DNA from: Leptospira gomenensis
GTDB taxonomy: Bacteria; Spirochaetota; Leptospiria; Leptospirales; Leptospiraceae
Direction of reading: 5' to 3'
Assembly: GCF_004770155.1 (NCBI RefSeq)
Contig: NZ_RQFA01000010.1
Span: forward strand, 1-64,000
Length of the DNA: 64,000 nucleotides
A program made the translations under genes and the position numbers. Below the pieces are notes generated by a model. That model did not search any database. It saw only the letters and a list, made by a program, of their open reading frames with translations, and had not been told where the DNA came from. This document shows, piece after piece, positions 1 through 8,522 of the stretch (positions are counted from its first letter, which is position 1; each line of letters begins with the position of its first letter).

Positions 1-551
1 ATAATAAATGGATTATTTGCTTTATATTTAATTACAGAAGTATAAGTGTAATTAATAAAAAATTTATCCTGGAGTTTATGAACAAACCTCATAGTAAATT
101 CATGCAATTTGTTTAAATCTTTATTTGGAAAGAATACGCGATTCATATGATTTAACGCATCCTTTTCATCCTTAAAGGGTATAAAAACATTTATACTGAA
201 TCCACTATACGAAAGTGTTTTAGCGCCAATGCAATCGGCTATTGAATAAATAAGTTTGAAATTTTTTGTTAGATATTCCCGACATTTAGACCAATCCGAT
301 TCCCATCCATTATCAAAATTTGTTACTAAACTTATGTTTGATTGGGCAATGTTCATTAAAGTATGATTTAATTTTGTTTTTGCTTGTATGCGAGGGATCT
401 CTTCAAAAGCCTCATCGGGAATTTGTAGCAAAGTAAAGGGTTTCACAAATTGATCCCCTAACGATTCCTCCAAGGAAAACAATGTTTTTCGTATGGCCGG
501 TATTTTCGGAAAAAACAAAGCAATTTGGCTATTTTCTATCTTAAAATCCAT
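1..551 (-). CDS. Hypothetical protein, partial at left edge
   Basis: An open frame starts at an ATG at 551 on the minus strand and runs off the left edge without a stop (about 183 codons visible). The N-terminus reads MDFKIENSQIALFFPKIPA and the visible protein has no signal peptide or membrane helix. I do not recognise the family. Codon use is strikingly AT-rich (many AAA, TTA, ATA and AAT codons) compared with the genes that follow, so horizontal acquisition is likely. There is no clear Shine-Dalgarno, and the promoter-like boxes upstream would leave only a few leader bases. It is annotated as coding because the frame stays open throughout this AT-rich stretch, where chance stops would be common. 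Confidence 0.75.
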   Translation of the reverse strand, partial: MDFKIENSQIALFFPKIPAIRKTLFSLEESLGDQFVKPFTLLQIPDEAFEEIPRIQAKTKLNHTLMNIAQSNISLVTNFDNGWESDWSKCREYLTKNFKLIYSIADCIGAKTLSYSGFSINVFIPFKDEKDALNHMNRVFFPNKDLNKLHEFTMRFVHKLQDKFFINYTYTSVIKYKANNPFI

Positions 552-832
552 TTTTTTAACTATTATTGTGATTTTTTCCGATCTGTCAAGGCTTCGTTTT
601 CGCCAAATTTCCTCATTAGGACTGAATTTCCTATCTTAGATTATTATTTAAGTTACCATTATCATTGCCTTATCGAAAAGCAAGATTCCCCTGCCTATTT
701 CTCTTTTGACAGAAGTAAGATCCGGCCCTCAGCGAACCCATTTCAAATTATCGAGGGATATTCGAATAAAAATCTGGAGCCTTTCCCCTCTTCCGATAAT
801 ATGTAATTCTGTCGCGATTCCCACTACCCTTT
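552..832. other. Intergenic, no gene seen
   Basis: This stretch lies between the AT-rich left-edge gene and the FecR region. Small frames exist on both strands, but none has a ribosome-binding site or a protein-like composition. Base composition shifts here from AT-rich toward the window average, so it may hold the boundary of the acquired segment. Confidence 0.4.
562..589 (-). promoter_or_regulatory. Candidate sigma70 promoter for the left-edge gene
   Basis: On the minus strand a perfect TTGACA (584-589) is followed after 16 bases by AATAAT (562-567, five of six to TATAAT). Transcription would start about five bases before the ATG at 551, so the message would be nearly leaderless, which fits the missing ribosome-binding site. 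Confidence 0.45.
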
Positions 833-907
833 TGTGTATGTTCTGACACATCGGTAACACTCTAGATCGGAAGACGCGTTTGCAACTTGATGTGGGAACT
901 CTTACAT
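833..907. repeat. Two interspersed imperfect palindromes of the TGTG...CACA type
   Basis: TGTGTATGTTCTGACACA (833-850) and ATGTGGGAACTCTTACAT (890-907) are 18-bp imperfect palindromes. They share the central GTTC or GAAC core and TGTG/CACA-like ends with three copies at 19105-19291. The region to 1031 has no gene. Confidence 0.5.
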
Positions 908-1031
908 TTTTTGGTTGAAGGGCTTCTTCGTTGTAGTTGTGCTTCCATTTTCCTTTGCTTTCGAGTGTCACGTGCGCACCGCGAAGAAGACGCGGCGGCG
1001 CGCAACAAGAGCACATGCGTAACGGTTCCGA

Positions 1032-1081
1032 CTTAAGAATTAGGATTTCGGAAAACCGTTCATCAATTCCTGATTCTTAAG
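1032..1081. terminator. Long inverted repeat over the fecR-like stop codon
   Basis: Fourteen-base arms (1032-1045 and 1068-1081) pair with a single mismatch, which is a G-U wobble in the plus-strand transcript. The 22-base loop contains a small CGG-AAAA-CCG hairpin. The right arm is followed by GTTTTT on the plus strand. The left arm covers the TAA of the minus-strand gene at 1040, so it may act as a terminator in either direction or as an mRNA 3' end. Confidence 0.55.
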
Positions 1082-1750
1082 TTTTTGGTCTTTGAGAAGT
1101 TTGTAATTTTCCGCCTTGATCGTTTTAAACGTCTGAATGATTTTCATCTTCTCTTTCATGAATTCCTGAAGAGGTCCCAAAAGCAGTTCCTTGCCGTTCC
1201 AAGAAGCCTGTTGTCCGGCGTTCACATTTATACTTCCCCCCGAGGAAGAATCCACTGCCACCTGGCCCTCGTTGACGAAAACTCCGTCGGGAATATCGGA
1301 ATCCTCGTTTTTTGGAGATCCGTTTCCGGTTTCACCGATCACGAATTGTGTACCGCGCACGCCGGCCGTATACGAGGCGGAACTGATCTGCAAGTCCTCC
1401 TTCTGGCCGGATTTCTGGACGTTCGCAAACAGTTTTCCGGAAACCAATCGGACCTGCGTGGTGTTCTTCGAACCGTCCGATAAAAGTTCCGCGATTTCAA
1501 TCTTCGTATAAGGAGCCAGACGAATCACGGCGTTTGCTCCGAGTTGAAGATCCGCTTTTCCGTCCGCGGTTTCCACCTTCGCGGACTTGGTAAGGACGGT
1601 ATTTTTTTTAAGAGCTTCCGTCTTTGTACCTTGTGTGAACTGAACTTTCCCCGTGACAAAAAGAGCCACCGCAACTTCCTCTCCCGCCGATAACAACGAA
1701 GGAAAAGCCGTGACTCCGAATAAAAAAAGGACAGAAACTTGTCGAATCAT
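1040..1750 (-). CDS. FecR-domain protein, exported
   Basis: 236 residues. A signal peptide (residues 1-22, ending LLSAGEE) leads into a FecR-type domain at about 25-165: the GKVQFTQG strand, LQLGANAVIRLAPYTKIEIAE, and a VRGTQFVIG motif near residue 130, followed by an alpha-helical lysine-rich tail. FecR domains are beta-rich modules first known in iron-dicitrate signalling, and in spirochaetes they often occur as free periplasmic or cell-envelope proteins. Here there is no cytoplasmic anti-sigma part and no transmembrane anchor beyond the signal. A second FecR protein with a sigma factor lies 1 kb away on the same strand. The ATG at 1750 is the only sensible start. The exact role is unknown. 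Confidence 0.85.
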   Translation of the reverse strand: MIRQVSVLFLFGVTAFPSLLSAGEEVAVALFVTGKVQFTQGTKTEALKKNTVLTKSAKVETADGKADLQLGANAVIRLAPYTKIEIAELLSDGSKNTTQVRLVSGKLFANVQKSGQKEDLQISSASYTAGVRGTQFVIGETGNGSPKNEDSDIPDGVFVNEGQVAVDSSSGGSINVNAGQQASWNGKELLLGPLQEFMKEKMKIIQTFKTIKAENYKLLKDQKLKNQELMNGFPKS

Positions 1751-2169
1751 AGAAAGACGACTAAATCATATTTTTTAAATAAATCCACAATTTATTTCCT
1801 ACAAATCGACCGCATTCCTACGCGAAAAAAAACGACCGAGACGAAATACGATGATGAAAAAACGGGATGCGAGGAAACGAGCCGCTCTGCCACTCCCAAT
1901 CTTCTACGAAGTTTTTTCGATTCTTGGAGGACAGTATTTGAGGATCACACAAAGAAACCGAGGCCTTCACTGCAAGTTCCAGATAAGAACATACGGAAAA
2001 AGCGAGAGTAAGGAAAAATGACGGACGAGGACAAGACGAGGAAATGTAAAAAAAGATAGGATTGAAGAGATACTCTTTCTCTCGCGCTCACTCACAATGT
2101 CATTGGACTTCCACTCCAAGCCGGCGGGCTACGACGAACATGAGTTCGACGAGGTTCTCCTATAAATTC
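1751..2169. other. Intergenic, no convincing gene
   Basis: About 420 bases between two minus-strand genes. Frames on both strands lack ribosome-binding sites. A 22-codon frame (ATG at about 2098) ends just before the HAMP gene stop and has no Shine-Dalgarno. It probably holds the promoter of the FecR gene at 1040-1750. Confidence 0.4.
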
Positions 2170-2715
2170 TCAGGTAGGATCGTTCGGATGGATTCTCTTT
2201 TCGATCACCTCGTTGAGAAGGTCTGCGAGTTCCTGAAATTCATCTCCCTTGCGAATTTTTATCTTTTTGACGGTTTCTCCCGCGGCCAGTTTTTTGAGAT
2301 GATTTTTGATGTTGTATACCGGACCGGCCATCTTGTGCGAATAGATCACGGTAAAAACCGCGGTCATTCCCAAAAACAATCCGGACAAAAGGAGAATTCC
2401 GTTCACCTGAATCGTAAACATGTCCAGACGATGATCGTAATCCGGCAGAAAAATTTCCCGTTCTACGAACTTTTCCTTTTCTACCCCGTTTTGATCCTCG
2501 AACCCTTTTTGATAGACTTTGACGGGATCGTTTCTCAAACGGAAAACCACACCCTTATCAAATTTGGTATAATTCAACCAATACAGAAAACCTACGGTCA
2601 GGATTAATCCGAAAACGATCAGAAGGGAATAATTCAATAAAAACTTGAGCTGAAAATCCCGGTCGATGATGTAATTGCTGAAGATTCTTTTTTTACCGGG
2701 GTCGTCTTTGATCAT
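2170..2715 (-). CDS. Two-helix membrane protein with HAMP-like linker
   Basis: 181 residues. A short cytoplasmic start is followed by a transmembrane helix at about 27-47 (LLNYSLLIVFGLILTVGFLYW), a charged extracytoplasmic loop of about 50 residues, a second helix at about 103-127, and then a HAMP-like segment (KMAGPVYNIKNHLKKLAAGE, with ending KKGDEFQELADLLNEVI). Nothing follows the HAMP: no methyl-accepting, kinase or cyclase domain. Stand-alone proteins of this shape occur beside FecR and sigma genes and may relay signals through a partner. It lies 60 bases downstream of the FecR/sigma pair, on the same strand, and may be co-transcribed with it. Function is inferred only from architecture. 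Confidence 0.85.
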   Translation of the reverse strand: MIKDDPGKKRIFSNYIIDRDFQLKFLLNYSLLIVFGLILTVGFLYWLNYTKFDKGVVFRLRNDPVKVYQKGFEDQNGVEKEKFVEREIFLPDYDHRLDMFTIQVNGILLLSGLFLGMTAVFTVIYSHKMAGPVYNIKNHLKKLAAGETVKKIKIRKGDEFQELADLLNEVIEKRIHPNDPT

Positions 2716-2775
2716 ACGTGGTCCTCGAGAACTAAACTTCCCGATTTACCGACACGCTGTCAAAGAGAATTTCGA

Positions 2776-3864
2776 TCAATGGATTTGAATCACTTCGGAT
2801 ACGGATTCTCGAGGTACTACGACTTCCTTTTCCAAGGTTTGCACATACATCGATGAATCGTCCATATCGACGATCACACCTTCCACCGATTTACCGTCGA
2901 TCAGAACGATACGTTCCATTCTTTGAAATTCGTCAAAGAGTTCTTGTTTGCTGGTATACGCCCTGTTTTTATCGCGTGGAATGGATTCCACGGGAAGTTT
3001 TTCGAATTCCGCTGAAAGGGTTTCCTTTTCCGATTCGCTCAAAACACTTCTCACAAAACCTTTTTGGCTTACGAGAATACCCTGATTCGGCTCCAAAACC
3101 TGTTCTCCCTGTGGAACCGATTTTTGGGTTTCCTCCCGAGGGGTGACTGCAACCCTACCCTCCAAAACGCGGATACGAGTTCCTTCCCCGGTGATATTCT
3201 GAAAACTGAAACTTGTTCCACGGACCTCGGCGCGAACCGTTTCGGAGCGGACCGTAAACTCTTCTTTTTTCAGATTTTTATGGATATGCGCGAGAAGTTC
3301 CCCTTTCTCCAAATCGATTCCGATCTTATACTGTTCGGAAAGGTCGATCTTACTAAAGAAAATCTCGGAATTGGCCAACACACGAACCGCAATTCCGTCC
3401 GAAACCTTGAGATTCAAAATCGCGTTCTCGCCCGTTACCACCCTTTGTCCTTCCAGAATTCGTACGCCGGGTTTCAAAAGAATTTGATCCTTAGAATCGG
3501 ATGATAGAACAAAGGCCGGGCCTTGGATTTGCGAAATTTCCACTCCACCCCGTTCCGCTCTTGAGGGAGTCTGATCTTTTAAAAAAGTATAATATCCTAA
3601 TGTAATCGCCAGAATTAGGATCGCCGCGGCGGATAACGCTCCTGTCCATATTCTACCTTGCGACGAACCCGAAAAAAAGAGAACTTTACTTTCGGAGGGC
3701 TGGGAAAGGGCGCGGGAATACAAGGTCTCGAAATCGAGCGCTTTCGGAGAATATTCAACCCAAGTGCGATTGAGACTTTCGGAAAGCCAATCCACGGACG
3801 CACTGAGTTCGTTCGTCTTGCCTTGGAGCAAGATTGCCTGGATTTTTTCTTCCCTGTCTTTCAT
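2776..3864 (-). CDS. FecR-domain membrane protein, probable anti-sigma partner
   Basis: About 362 residues from the ATG at 3864. An upstream in-frame TTG at 3879 is possible, but GGAAGA sits at the right distance before the ATG. A cytoplasmic N-terminal part of about 70 residues precedes one transmembrane helix (about 73-93, ALSAAAILILAITLGYYTF). A periplasmic FecR domain (about 105-270) follows, with VRVLANSEIFFSKI and the typical VRGTSFSFQN motif, then a charged tail. This layout is that of FecR-type regulators, which hold or activate an ECF sigma factor. The sigma gene ends 70 bases upstream, so the two are very likely one operon. The N-terminal part shows no zinc-binding HxxxCxxC motif. 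Confidence 0.85.
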   Translation of the reverse strand: MKDREEKIQAILLQGKTNELSASVDWLSESLNRTWVEYSPKALDFETLYSRALSQPSESKVLFFSGSSQGRIWTGALSAAAILILAITLGYYTFLKDQTPSRAERGGVEISQIQGPAFVLSSDSKDQILLKPGVRILEGQRVVTGENAILNLKVSDGIAVRVLANSEIFFSKIDLSEQYKIGIDLEKGELLAHIHKNLKKEEFTVRSETVRAEVRGTSFSFQNITGEGTRIRVLEGRVAVTPREETQKSVPQGEQVLEPNQGILVSQKGFVRSVLSESEKETLSAEFEKLPVESIPRDKNRAYTSKQELFDEFQRMERIVLIDGKSVEGVIVDMDDSSMYVQTLEKEVVVPRESVSEVIQIH

Positions 3865-3935
3865 TCCCGATTCTTCCAACGTTTGTTCTCGTTCTTTAAA
3901 TGTTTTTTCGTCTCTCGTCCAAATCTATTTTCATC

Positions 3936-4457
3936 TTACGGTTTTAAGTTCTTTCTTTCCGCGATTTCCGTGACCTTGGCCGTGGCCTTTACGATCAAAC
4001 GAGAGGCCGTGGAAACCGAAATATCCATAATTTCCGCAATGGCAGTCAAGTTATAGTCTTCCATAAAACGGAGAATCAACGCATAACGTTCGTCCTCTTC
4101 CAATTCGTCCAAACAAACCAGCAGACGTTCTTCCAAATCCTTCAACTCCGCTTTTCGGACAAAAGACAACTTTTGTTCCTGGAAGTCCTGCATCTCCGGA
4201 TTCCCGCTTTCCTTTACGGTCGAGAATTTGCGGGAATGGTTGATGGACCGATTGCGCGCGATCGTATAAAGTAGACGAATCGCTTGTTCCTTGTCCAGGT
4301 CCGAATCGGAATACTTTCTGAAAAAATTCAGAAACGTATCCTGCATCAAATCCATCGCCACATCAGGATTCCCGGAGCTATATTTATAGAGAAAGTCGAA
4401 GATCTTTCCGCTGTACTCTCGATAGAGAGCATCCATAAATTCTTTCCGGGAGGTCAT
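3936..4457 (-). CDS. ECF-family RNA polymerase sigma factor
   Basis: 173 residues, the usual ECF length. The region 2 signature is clear (YREYSGKIFDFLYKYSSGN, then AMDLMQDTFLNFFRKY and LLYTIARNRSINHSRK), as is region 4 (LDELEEDERYALILRFMEDY followed by the helix-turn-helix AIAEIMDISVSTASRLI). No anti-sigma or SnoaL-type extension is present. It precedes the FecR-domain membrane gene, so it probably responds to an envelope signal through that protein. The ATG at 4457 has a weak ribosome-binding site. The ATG at 4436, with GGAAAGA just upstream, is an alternative that would remove seven residues. Confidence 0.9.
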   Translation of the reverse strand: MTSRKEFMDALYREYSGKIFDFLYKYSSGNPDVAMDLMQDTFLNFFRKYSDSDLDKEQAIRLLYTIARNRSINHSRKFSTVKESGNPEMQDFQEQKLSFVRKAELKDLEERLLVCLDELEEDERYALILRFMEDYNLTAIAEIMDISVSTASRLIVKATAKVTEIAERKNLKP

Positions 4458-4997
4458 TTGGGAACTAAAATGAAGAGGGGAAACCCGATTTCAAGTAAAT
4501 TCCTCTAACCCTGTCTTCCTTACTATCCTCAGTTAACAGAATGATCCGTTTTTTTTTTCAAAATCTTCGCTTTTTTTTGAACTTTTTCGAATCTTCCTAA
4601 AAAACAAACCCAGATCGCTGTTTAGAAAATCATTCTTCTGCGGAGAAAGGAAGCGACGCCGCCCAGGAAGGAACGTTGGAATCGGCTTTGAGAACGGAAA
4701 ATTGCCGTTAAACGTCTCCCAATCCGATGATTTTTTTTTGAAAGATTCGGGATTTTTCTAAAAGATTCAAAACTTGCGACGAGGTTTCGCGTAACGCCGC
4801 AAATCGGTATCGATTCCGCAATCACGAATACGCGCGGGTCTTTCACAAGATCGATTTCCAAACGCCGCCGATCCGGATCGACACGGGAAACGGATTCTGC
4901 CGACGTTTGGACGTTTGTCCGGCGTTTTTTTTGAATTCTATTTCGTTTTCCGGTAAGGAATGTATGATCGGTTTGTTATCCCCGCGAGGGGAAAAGG
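4458..4997. other. Intergenic, no gene seen
   Basis: About 540 bases with several runs of T or A. A minus-strand frame of 79 codons (4622-4861) is rich in Arg, Ser and Phe and has no ribosome-binding site, so I do not call it. The right end must hold the promoter of the membrane-protein gene at 4998. Confidence 0.4.
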
Positions 4998-5510
4998 ATG
5001 CAAATCGTTTATAACGGCACCGCCGGAATTTTGGGTTTAGTCGCGGTAGGAGTTTCGATTCTATTGAGTTTTTTGAATGTTCCTTGGAATCCTTGGGGAA
5101 TGCTGACCTTCTGTTCGATTCTTGCGATCGCGGGAGGAATCCTTGAAATCACCCTCGGTCAAAAATTTCGACCCCGTTATTTTTATCTGATCCCTGCTTG
5201 GCTGACCGGTATTTGCGGGATCGGTCTGATCGTCTGGGAAAGAAACGAGTGGGCAGGATACGCGATTTTCGCGGGAACTTCGATTCCGTTTTATCTTTGG
5301 ATTCGTGACGAAGTAAAACGTCCCGGTGGAAAATGGGTCTACGGTCTGTTAGGCGGTTTGAGTTCGATCCTACTGATCCAAATCTGGATGCAGGGAAAAC
5401 CTTCGATTGCAAGTCATGTCCTGAACGTAGGTGCGATTTCGCTTTTTTCGTTCTCCCTTTTCAAAACATGGTGGGAAAGAAAAAAGGCGGTAGGGATCGA
5501 ATCCGTATGA
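4998..5510 (+). CDS. Small integral membrane protein, unknown
   Basis: 170 residues, almost wholly hydrophobic. About five to six transmembrane helices can be drawn (roughly 8-28, 33-52, 60-79, 86-104, 110-130, 135-155), ending in a short basic cytoplasmic tail (WWERKKAVG). The start is set by GAGGGGAAAAGG directly upstream of the ATG. I recognise no family motif. It stands alone on the plus strand between intergenic stretches, so context gives no function. Confidence 0.8.
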   Translation: MQIVYNGTAGILGLVAVGVSILLSFLNVPWNPWGMLTFCSILAIAGGILEITLGQKFRPRYFYLIPAWLTGICGIGLIVWERNEWAGYAIFAGTSIPFYLWIRDEVKRPGGKWVYGLLGGLSSILLIQIWMQGKPSIASHVLNVGAISLFSFSLFKTWWERKKAVGIESV

Positions 5511-5637
5511 TCGGCAAAACGGAAAACGATCGGCAACGAAGACGTCTTTGAAGTTTGTCTTTTTTCGGTTGGATCGGGACGGCGGGGAAATTTTCCCTCG
5601 TTTTCTTCGGTTGATTCTTCGATAAAATTCTTAAGCG

Positions 5638-6075
5638 ATGTTTTTACGACCTAAGATCGATTGTACGGTTTCAGAGAAAAAGAATCCTCCCTCTCCTCTT
5701 TCTCTTCGGAGGAGAAGATCGTTTTTCCTCCTACGTTTTCCACGTTCTCTTTTATTCCAGCTTTGTGCCGTATTCTTTTTGTTTTTCGGTTTGCAGGTCT
5801 TAGAGAAGATTCCGTTTGCTCCTCGGTTATATTCTCAAACCGAAATCCGAAACGAATCGTTTTCCGAAAAATCTGCGGAATCCAAACCGCTTCTGCGCGT
5901 ATTTCCCTCGTTTCGAAAAGAGGAATGTGATTGGGCGATCCGCTGGGACGTTTGTCTGCAATGTCTCAAATCGGGAAGGAGATACGCCCAGAAAATCCAT
6001 TTCTTCGCTTCCGGCCCGTATCGGGAACACGGATGTTATTCGGACGAGGAAGGTTTCTTTTTGATGGAAGATTGA
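5638..6075 (+). CDS. Hypothetical cysteine-containing secreted or anchored protein
   Basis: 145 residues. A basic N-terminus is followed by one hydrophobic helix (about 27-52, rich in Phe and Leu), then a soluble part with a Cys pattern (EECDWAIRWDVCLQCLKSG, later HGCYSDEEG). That suggests a disulphide or metal fold outside the membrane. No ribosome-binding site is clear before the ATG, and the N-terminal 25 residues are low-complexity. The gene could begin later or be spurious. I favour real because of the ordered Cys/Trp motif. Confidence 0.45.
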   Translation: MFLRPKIDCTVSEKKNPPSPLSLRRRRSFFLLRFPRSLLFQLCAVFFLFFGLQVLEKIPFAPRLYSQTEIRNESFSEKSAESKPLLRVFPSFRKEECDWAIRWDVCLQCLKSGRRYAQKIHFFASGPYREHGCYSDEEGFFLMED

Positions 6076-6231
6076 AAGCGGGCCGTTCGAGTTTTCTTCG
6101 ATCCAGGTCCCGTGCTTTCTTTTGCGACACGTTTTGTCTCGGAAAAAAGAGTTTCAAGAATGGAGAAACGGATTTTAGAATCGAACGAAGGAAACGAAGA
6201 GGAACGTGGAAAAAAGCGGGAAGAAAACGAA

Positions 6232-6259
6232 AAGCGGGAAAGTAAAACCCTCCCCGCTT
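6232..6259 (-). terminator. Rho-independent terminator of the lipase/GH5/lipoprotein operon
   Basis: On the minus strand AAGCGGG (6253-6259) pairs perfectly with CCCGCTT (6232-6238) and is followed by TTTCGTTTTC. It lies 15 bases after the lipoprotein stop codon. Confidence 0.6.
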
Positions 6260-6273
6260 CTTTGCGAAATATC

Positions 6274-6555
6274 TTATTTCTTACAAGCCTGAATTGCAGG
6301 AATACTTTTTGCGGACTTAAGACAAGTGAGATCGAATTTTCCGGACATACATTCTTTTTGTAATACGGGAACCAAAGTCGCTTTCATAGTGGCGATATTC
6401 GCTGTGTCTTCCGCCTTTTGTCCTGCAGTCAGATTGGTAAGCATTTCTTCCACGATAGGCGCACATTCTTCCGCGGTATGTTTCGGTCCACCGCACATTA
6501 CGGTCATGGAAAGAACCGCCGCGACGCTGAGGGAAATCATAAGTACTTTTTTCAT
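6274..6555 (-). CDS. Small cysteine-containing lipoprotein (TIGR04454-like)
   Basis: 93 residues. A lysine-plus-hydrophobic signal peptide ends in a lipobox-like VMCGG, so Cys21 would be lipidated. The mature part has three more Cys residues (HTAEECAPIV, LQKECMSGKFDLTCLKS, IQACKK) spaced as in a Leptospira-restricted lipoprotein family I recall as TIGR04454. The family has no assigned function. Its ATG overlaps the upstream glycosidase stop as ATGA, and AGAGGAAG lies at the correct distance, so translation is probably coupled to that gene. Confidence 0.85.
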   Translation of the reverse strand: MKKVLMISLSVAAVLSMTVMCGGPKHTAEECAPIVEEMLTNLTAGQKAEDTANIATMKATLVPVLQKECMSGKFDLTCLKSAKSIPAIQACKK

Positions 6556-8516
6556 CTAGTCTTCCTCTTTTGAGTATTGGAAACCACTTTAACCCGATCT
6601 TGTTCCGTGGAAAGTGATTTTTTAGAAGGTAAAACGGTTATTCCGTAGTGTAGAACTCCTGCTTCTCCTTTGAATTTTAAGATTCTGGTTTTGGGATCGT
6701 ATCGATACGATCCCGCGCTTACGAGAACCTCTACTCCCTCTTTGTAATGGATTTCGGGAATGAAAATCTCCGTTTCCGGAAATAAATTTCCATCCTGTCG
6801 GAAGGAAAATTTGAATAGGGAACGTTCCATATCGAACGACAACGCCGTCGGCAAACCCTTGGTTCGAATCGGATACGGACGACTGAATGCGCGAACCGCA
6901 CGACCTCCGTCCTCGTCCACCGACACGGGCGTATCCAAAGAATAAATCGAAAGGTCTTCTTCGTTCCAGCGATCCCCCAAACTATGCGTATGATCGGGAG
7001 TATAATTCCACAAAGTCAGATGTACGAAATTTTTTTCGACGGCTTTCATCACTCGATCCAATGCCTTGTCCAATACTCCGTAATCTTTTTTGAGATACGC
7101 GACCCTTTGGTTGATGTCCATCGGAATTCCGGTTTCGCCGATTACGGTAGGACAATTCCCCATATTCTTTTCGGACATTTCCCGTATCATTCGGATCGTT
7201 TCCTCATAGGCCTTATCTATATTCTCTTTTCCGAATACCGGTTTTTGTTTGAAAACGTGGACTCCGAACCAGGGATAATAACGTTTGAGCATAAGCACGG
7301 ATATGTCGTACCAGTGCGTTGCGTTGACGACCGCGCCGTGATTTTTTTTCTGAGGCTCCTTCCATTCCAATTCGAGATGCGCCGGATCGCTTTCGATGAA
7401 GATATGAAACCTACTTTCCACTTTCTGCACTCGATCCTTGAACTTCTTGATAAAAGGCTGCATGAAGTCGGAATAGAAGCGGTATTTCCTTCCGTTTTTC
7501 CTATAAAAATATTCCGGTTTGAGCATCATCGGCGCGCCGTTGGGATCGTAATCCCAAACCCCGTGATTTCTCCATATACATTGTTGTCCCCGTTTCCAGA
7601 GAGGAACTCCTCCCGCATTGAGTTTCACCTTCCCGAACGGAAGACTCCAAAAGCCGAGCATATACGCCTGCTCCGCGGAAACCGCCCGTCCTTCCGAAAG
7701 ATACATTTCCTGGAACGGAGAGGTTTTGGTCACTTTGCCGAATCCGAAACCGTCGAACTCTCCCAGATTTTTTTTACCGATCCATCCCGGTGAAGGTTCG
7801 TTTAAAGAATCGAAGCCGACCACGTTTTTGTATTTTTTGAGTTTTCGTACGAGTTTTAATACGGACTCGATGTAATGATCCTGCAAAAAATCCTGCACGT
7901 TTTTCCCGCCGATCCTCGTATCCGGTGCGAATTCCTTTCCGCCGAAGAACAAGGTGAATAACGTTCCACATGCGTATTTCTGATAGTTGAGCGGCCAGGA
8001 CATCCTTCTGTAATTTCTACCTTGGTGATGATGGACGATCGCGGTTTCGGAATCCCGGATCTTGGATATATCCATTCCCAATTCCTCCAAGGTCCATCCA
8101 GGCGCGCCGTCCCCTCCCGTAAACCGCGACCATACGTCCTGATGCGGATCGATAAACAGATAAAAACCTTTTTTGGAAGCCAAGGACACGATCCGTTCCA
8201 CGTAGTCCAGATATTCCGTGTCGTATTTTCCCGGACCCTTGTGTTCGATCGCCTCCCACGTTATGAGAAACCGCAAAAAGTTGAATCCCCATTTCTTCAA
8301 CCGGTCGAAATGTTCCTCGGCCTGATCCTCCTCGAGAGGACGACCTACGAAAGACACGTTCCTGTGGTTGTAGAACGTCAAGGTTTGGTCGAAATGTGTG
8401 GTTCCGTCCGGTTTTGTGGGAAGTTTGGCGGATCCGGAGAGATTGACTCCTCGGAGTTGATACACGGCTCCGTCCTTTCCGACGAAATGTCCGTTTTTTA
8501 CGAATAATTCTTCCAT
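6552..8516 (-). CDS. GH5 glycoside hydrolase, endoglycoceramidase/glucocerebrosidase-like
   Basis: 654 residues, cytoplasmic by sequence (no signal peptide). The opening LRGVNLSGSAK is the first strand of a GH5 TIM barrel. DSLNEPSPGW carries the expected acid/base Glu240, and VIGETGIPMD carries the nucleophile Glu461. A long insertion between them and the YTPDHTHSLGD...W segment match the endoglycoceramidase / steryl- or ceramide-glucosidase branch of GH5 rather than cellulases. A beta-sandwich-like tail follows from about 560. The substrate is probably a glycolipid, but specificity cannot be read from sequence. The gene follows a patatin lipase by six bases and overlaps the next lipoprotein gene, so the operon looks devoted to lipid or glycolipid turnover. 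Confidence 0.9.
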   Translation of the reverse strand: MEELFVKNGHFVGKDGAVYQLRGVNLSGSAKLPTKPDGTTHFDQTLTFYNHRNVSFVGRPLEEDQAEEHFDRLKKWGFNFLRFLITWEAIEHKGPGKYDTEYLDYVERIVSLASKKGFYLFIDPHQDVWSRFTGGDGAPGWTLEELGMDISKIRDSETAIVHHHQGRNYRRMSWPLNYQKYACGTLFTLFFGGKEFAPDTRIGGKNVQDFLQDHYIESVLKLVRKLKKYKNVVGFDSLNEPSPGWIGKKNLGEFDGFGFGKVTKTSPFQEMYLSEGRAVSAEQAYMLGFWSLPFGKVKLNAGGVPLWKRGQQCIWRNHGVWDYDPNGAPMMLKPEYFYRKNGRKYRFYSDFMQPFIKKFKDRVQKVESRFHIFIESDPAHLELEWKEPQKKNHGAVVNATHWYDISVLMLKRYYPWFGVHVFKQKPVFGKENIDKAYEETIRMIREMSEKNMGNCPTVIGETGIPMDINQRVAYLKKDYGVLDKALDRVMKAVEKNFVHLTLWNYTPDHTHSLGDRWNEEDLSIYSLDTPVSVDEDGGRAVRAFSRPYPIRTKGLPTALSFDMERSLFKFSFRQDGNLFPETEIFIPEIHYKEGVEVLVSAGSYRYDPKTRILKFKGEAGVLHYGITVLPSKKSLSTEQDRVKVVSNTQKRKTR

Positions 8517-8522
8517 AATATT

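Noticed and set aside
1739..2011. Plus-strand open frame of 90 codons beside the FecR gene
   Set aside because: Starts inside the FecR start region, no ribosome-binding site, low-complexity charged protein.
2098..2166. 22-codon frame (MSLDFHSKPAGYDEHEFDEV...) just before the HAMP gene stop
   Set aside because: Reads protein-like but has no Shine-Dalgarno and is too short to support without conservation data.
4622..4861. Minus-strand open frame of 79 codons in a gene-free region
   Set aside because: No ribosome-binding site, composition rich in Arg/Ser/Phe typical of shadow frames, and no recognisable domain.
5520..5571. Terminator after the membrane gene at 4998-5510 (AAGAC/GTCTT then T run)
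   Set aside because: The stem is only five pairs with a long loop and alternative pairing, too weak to call.
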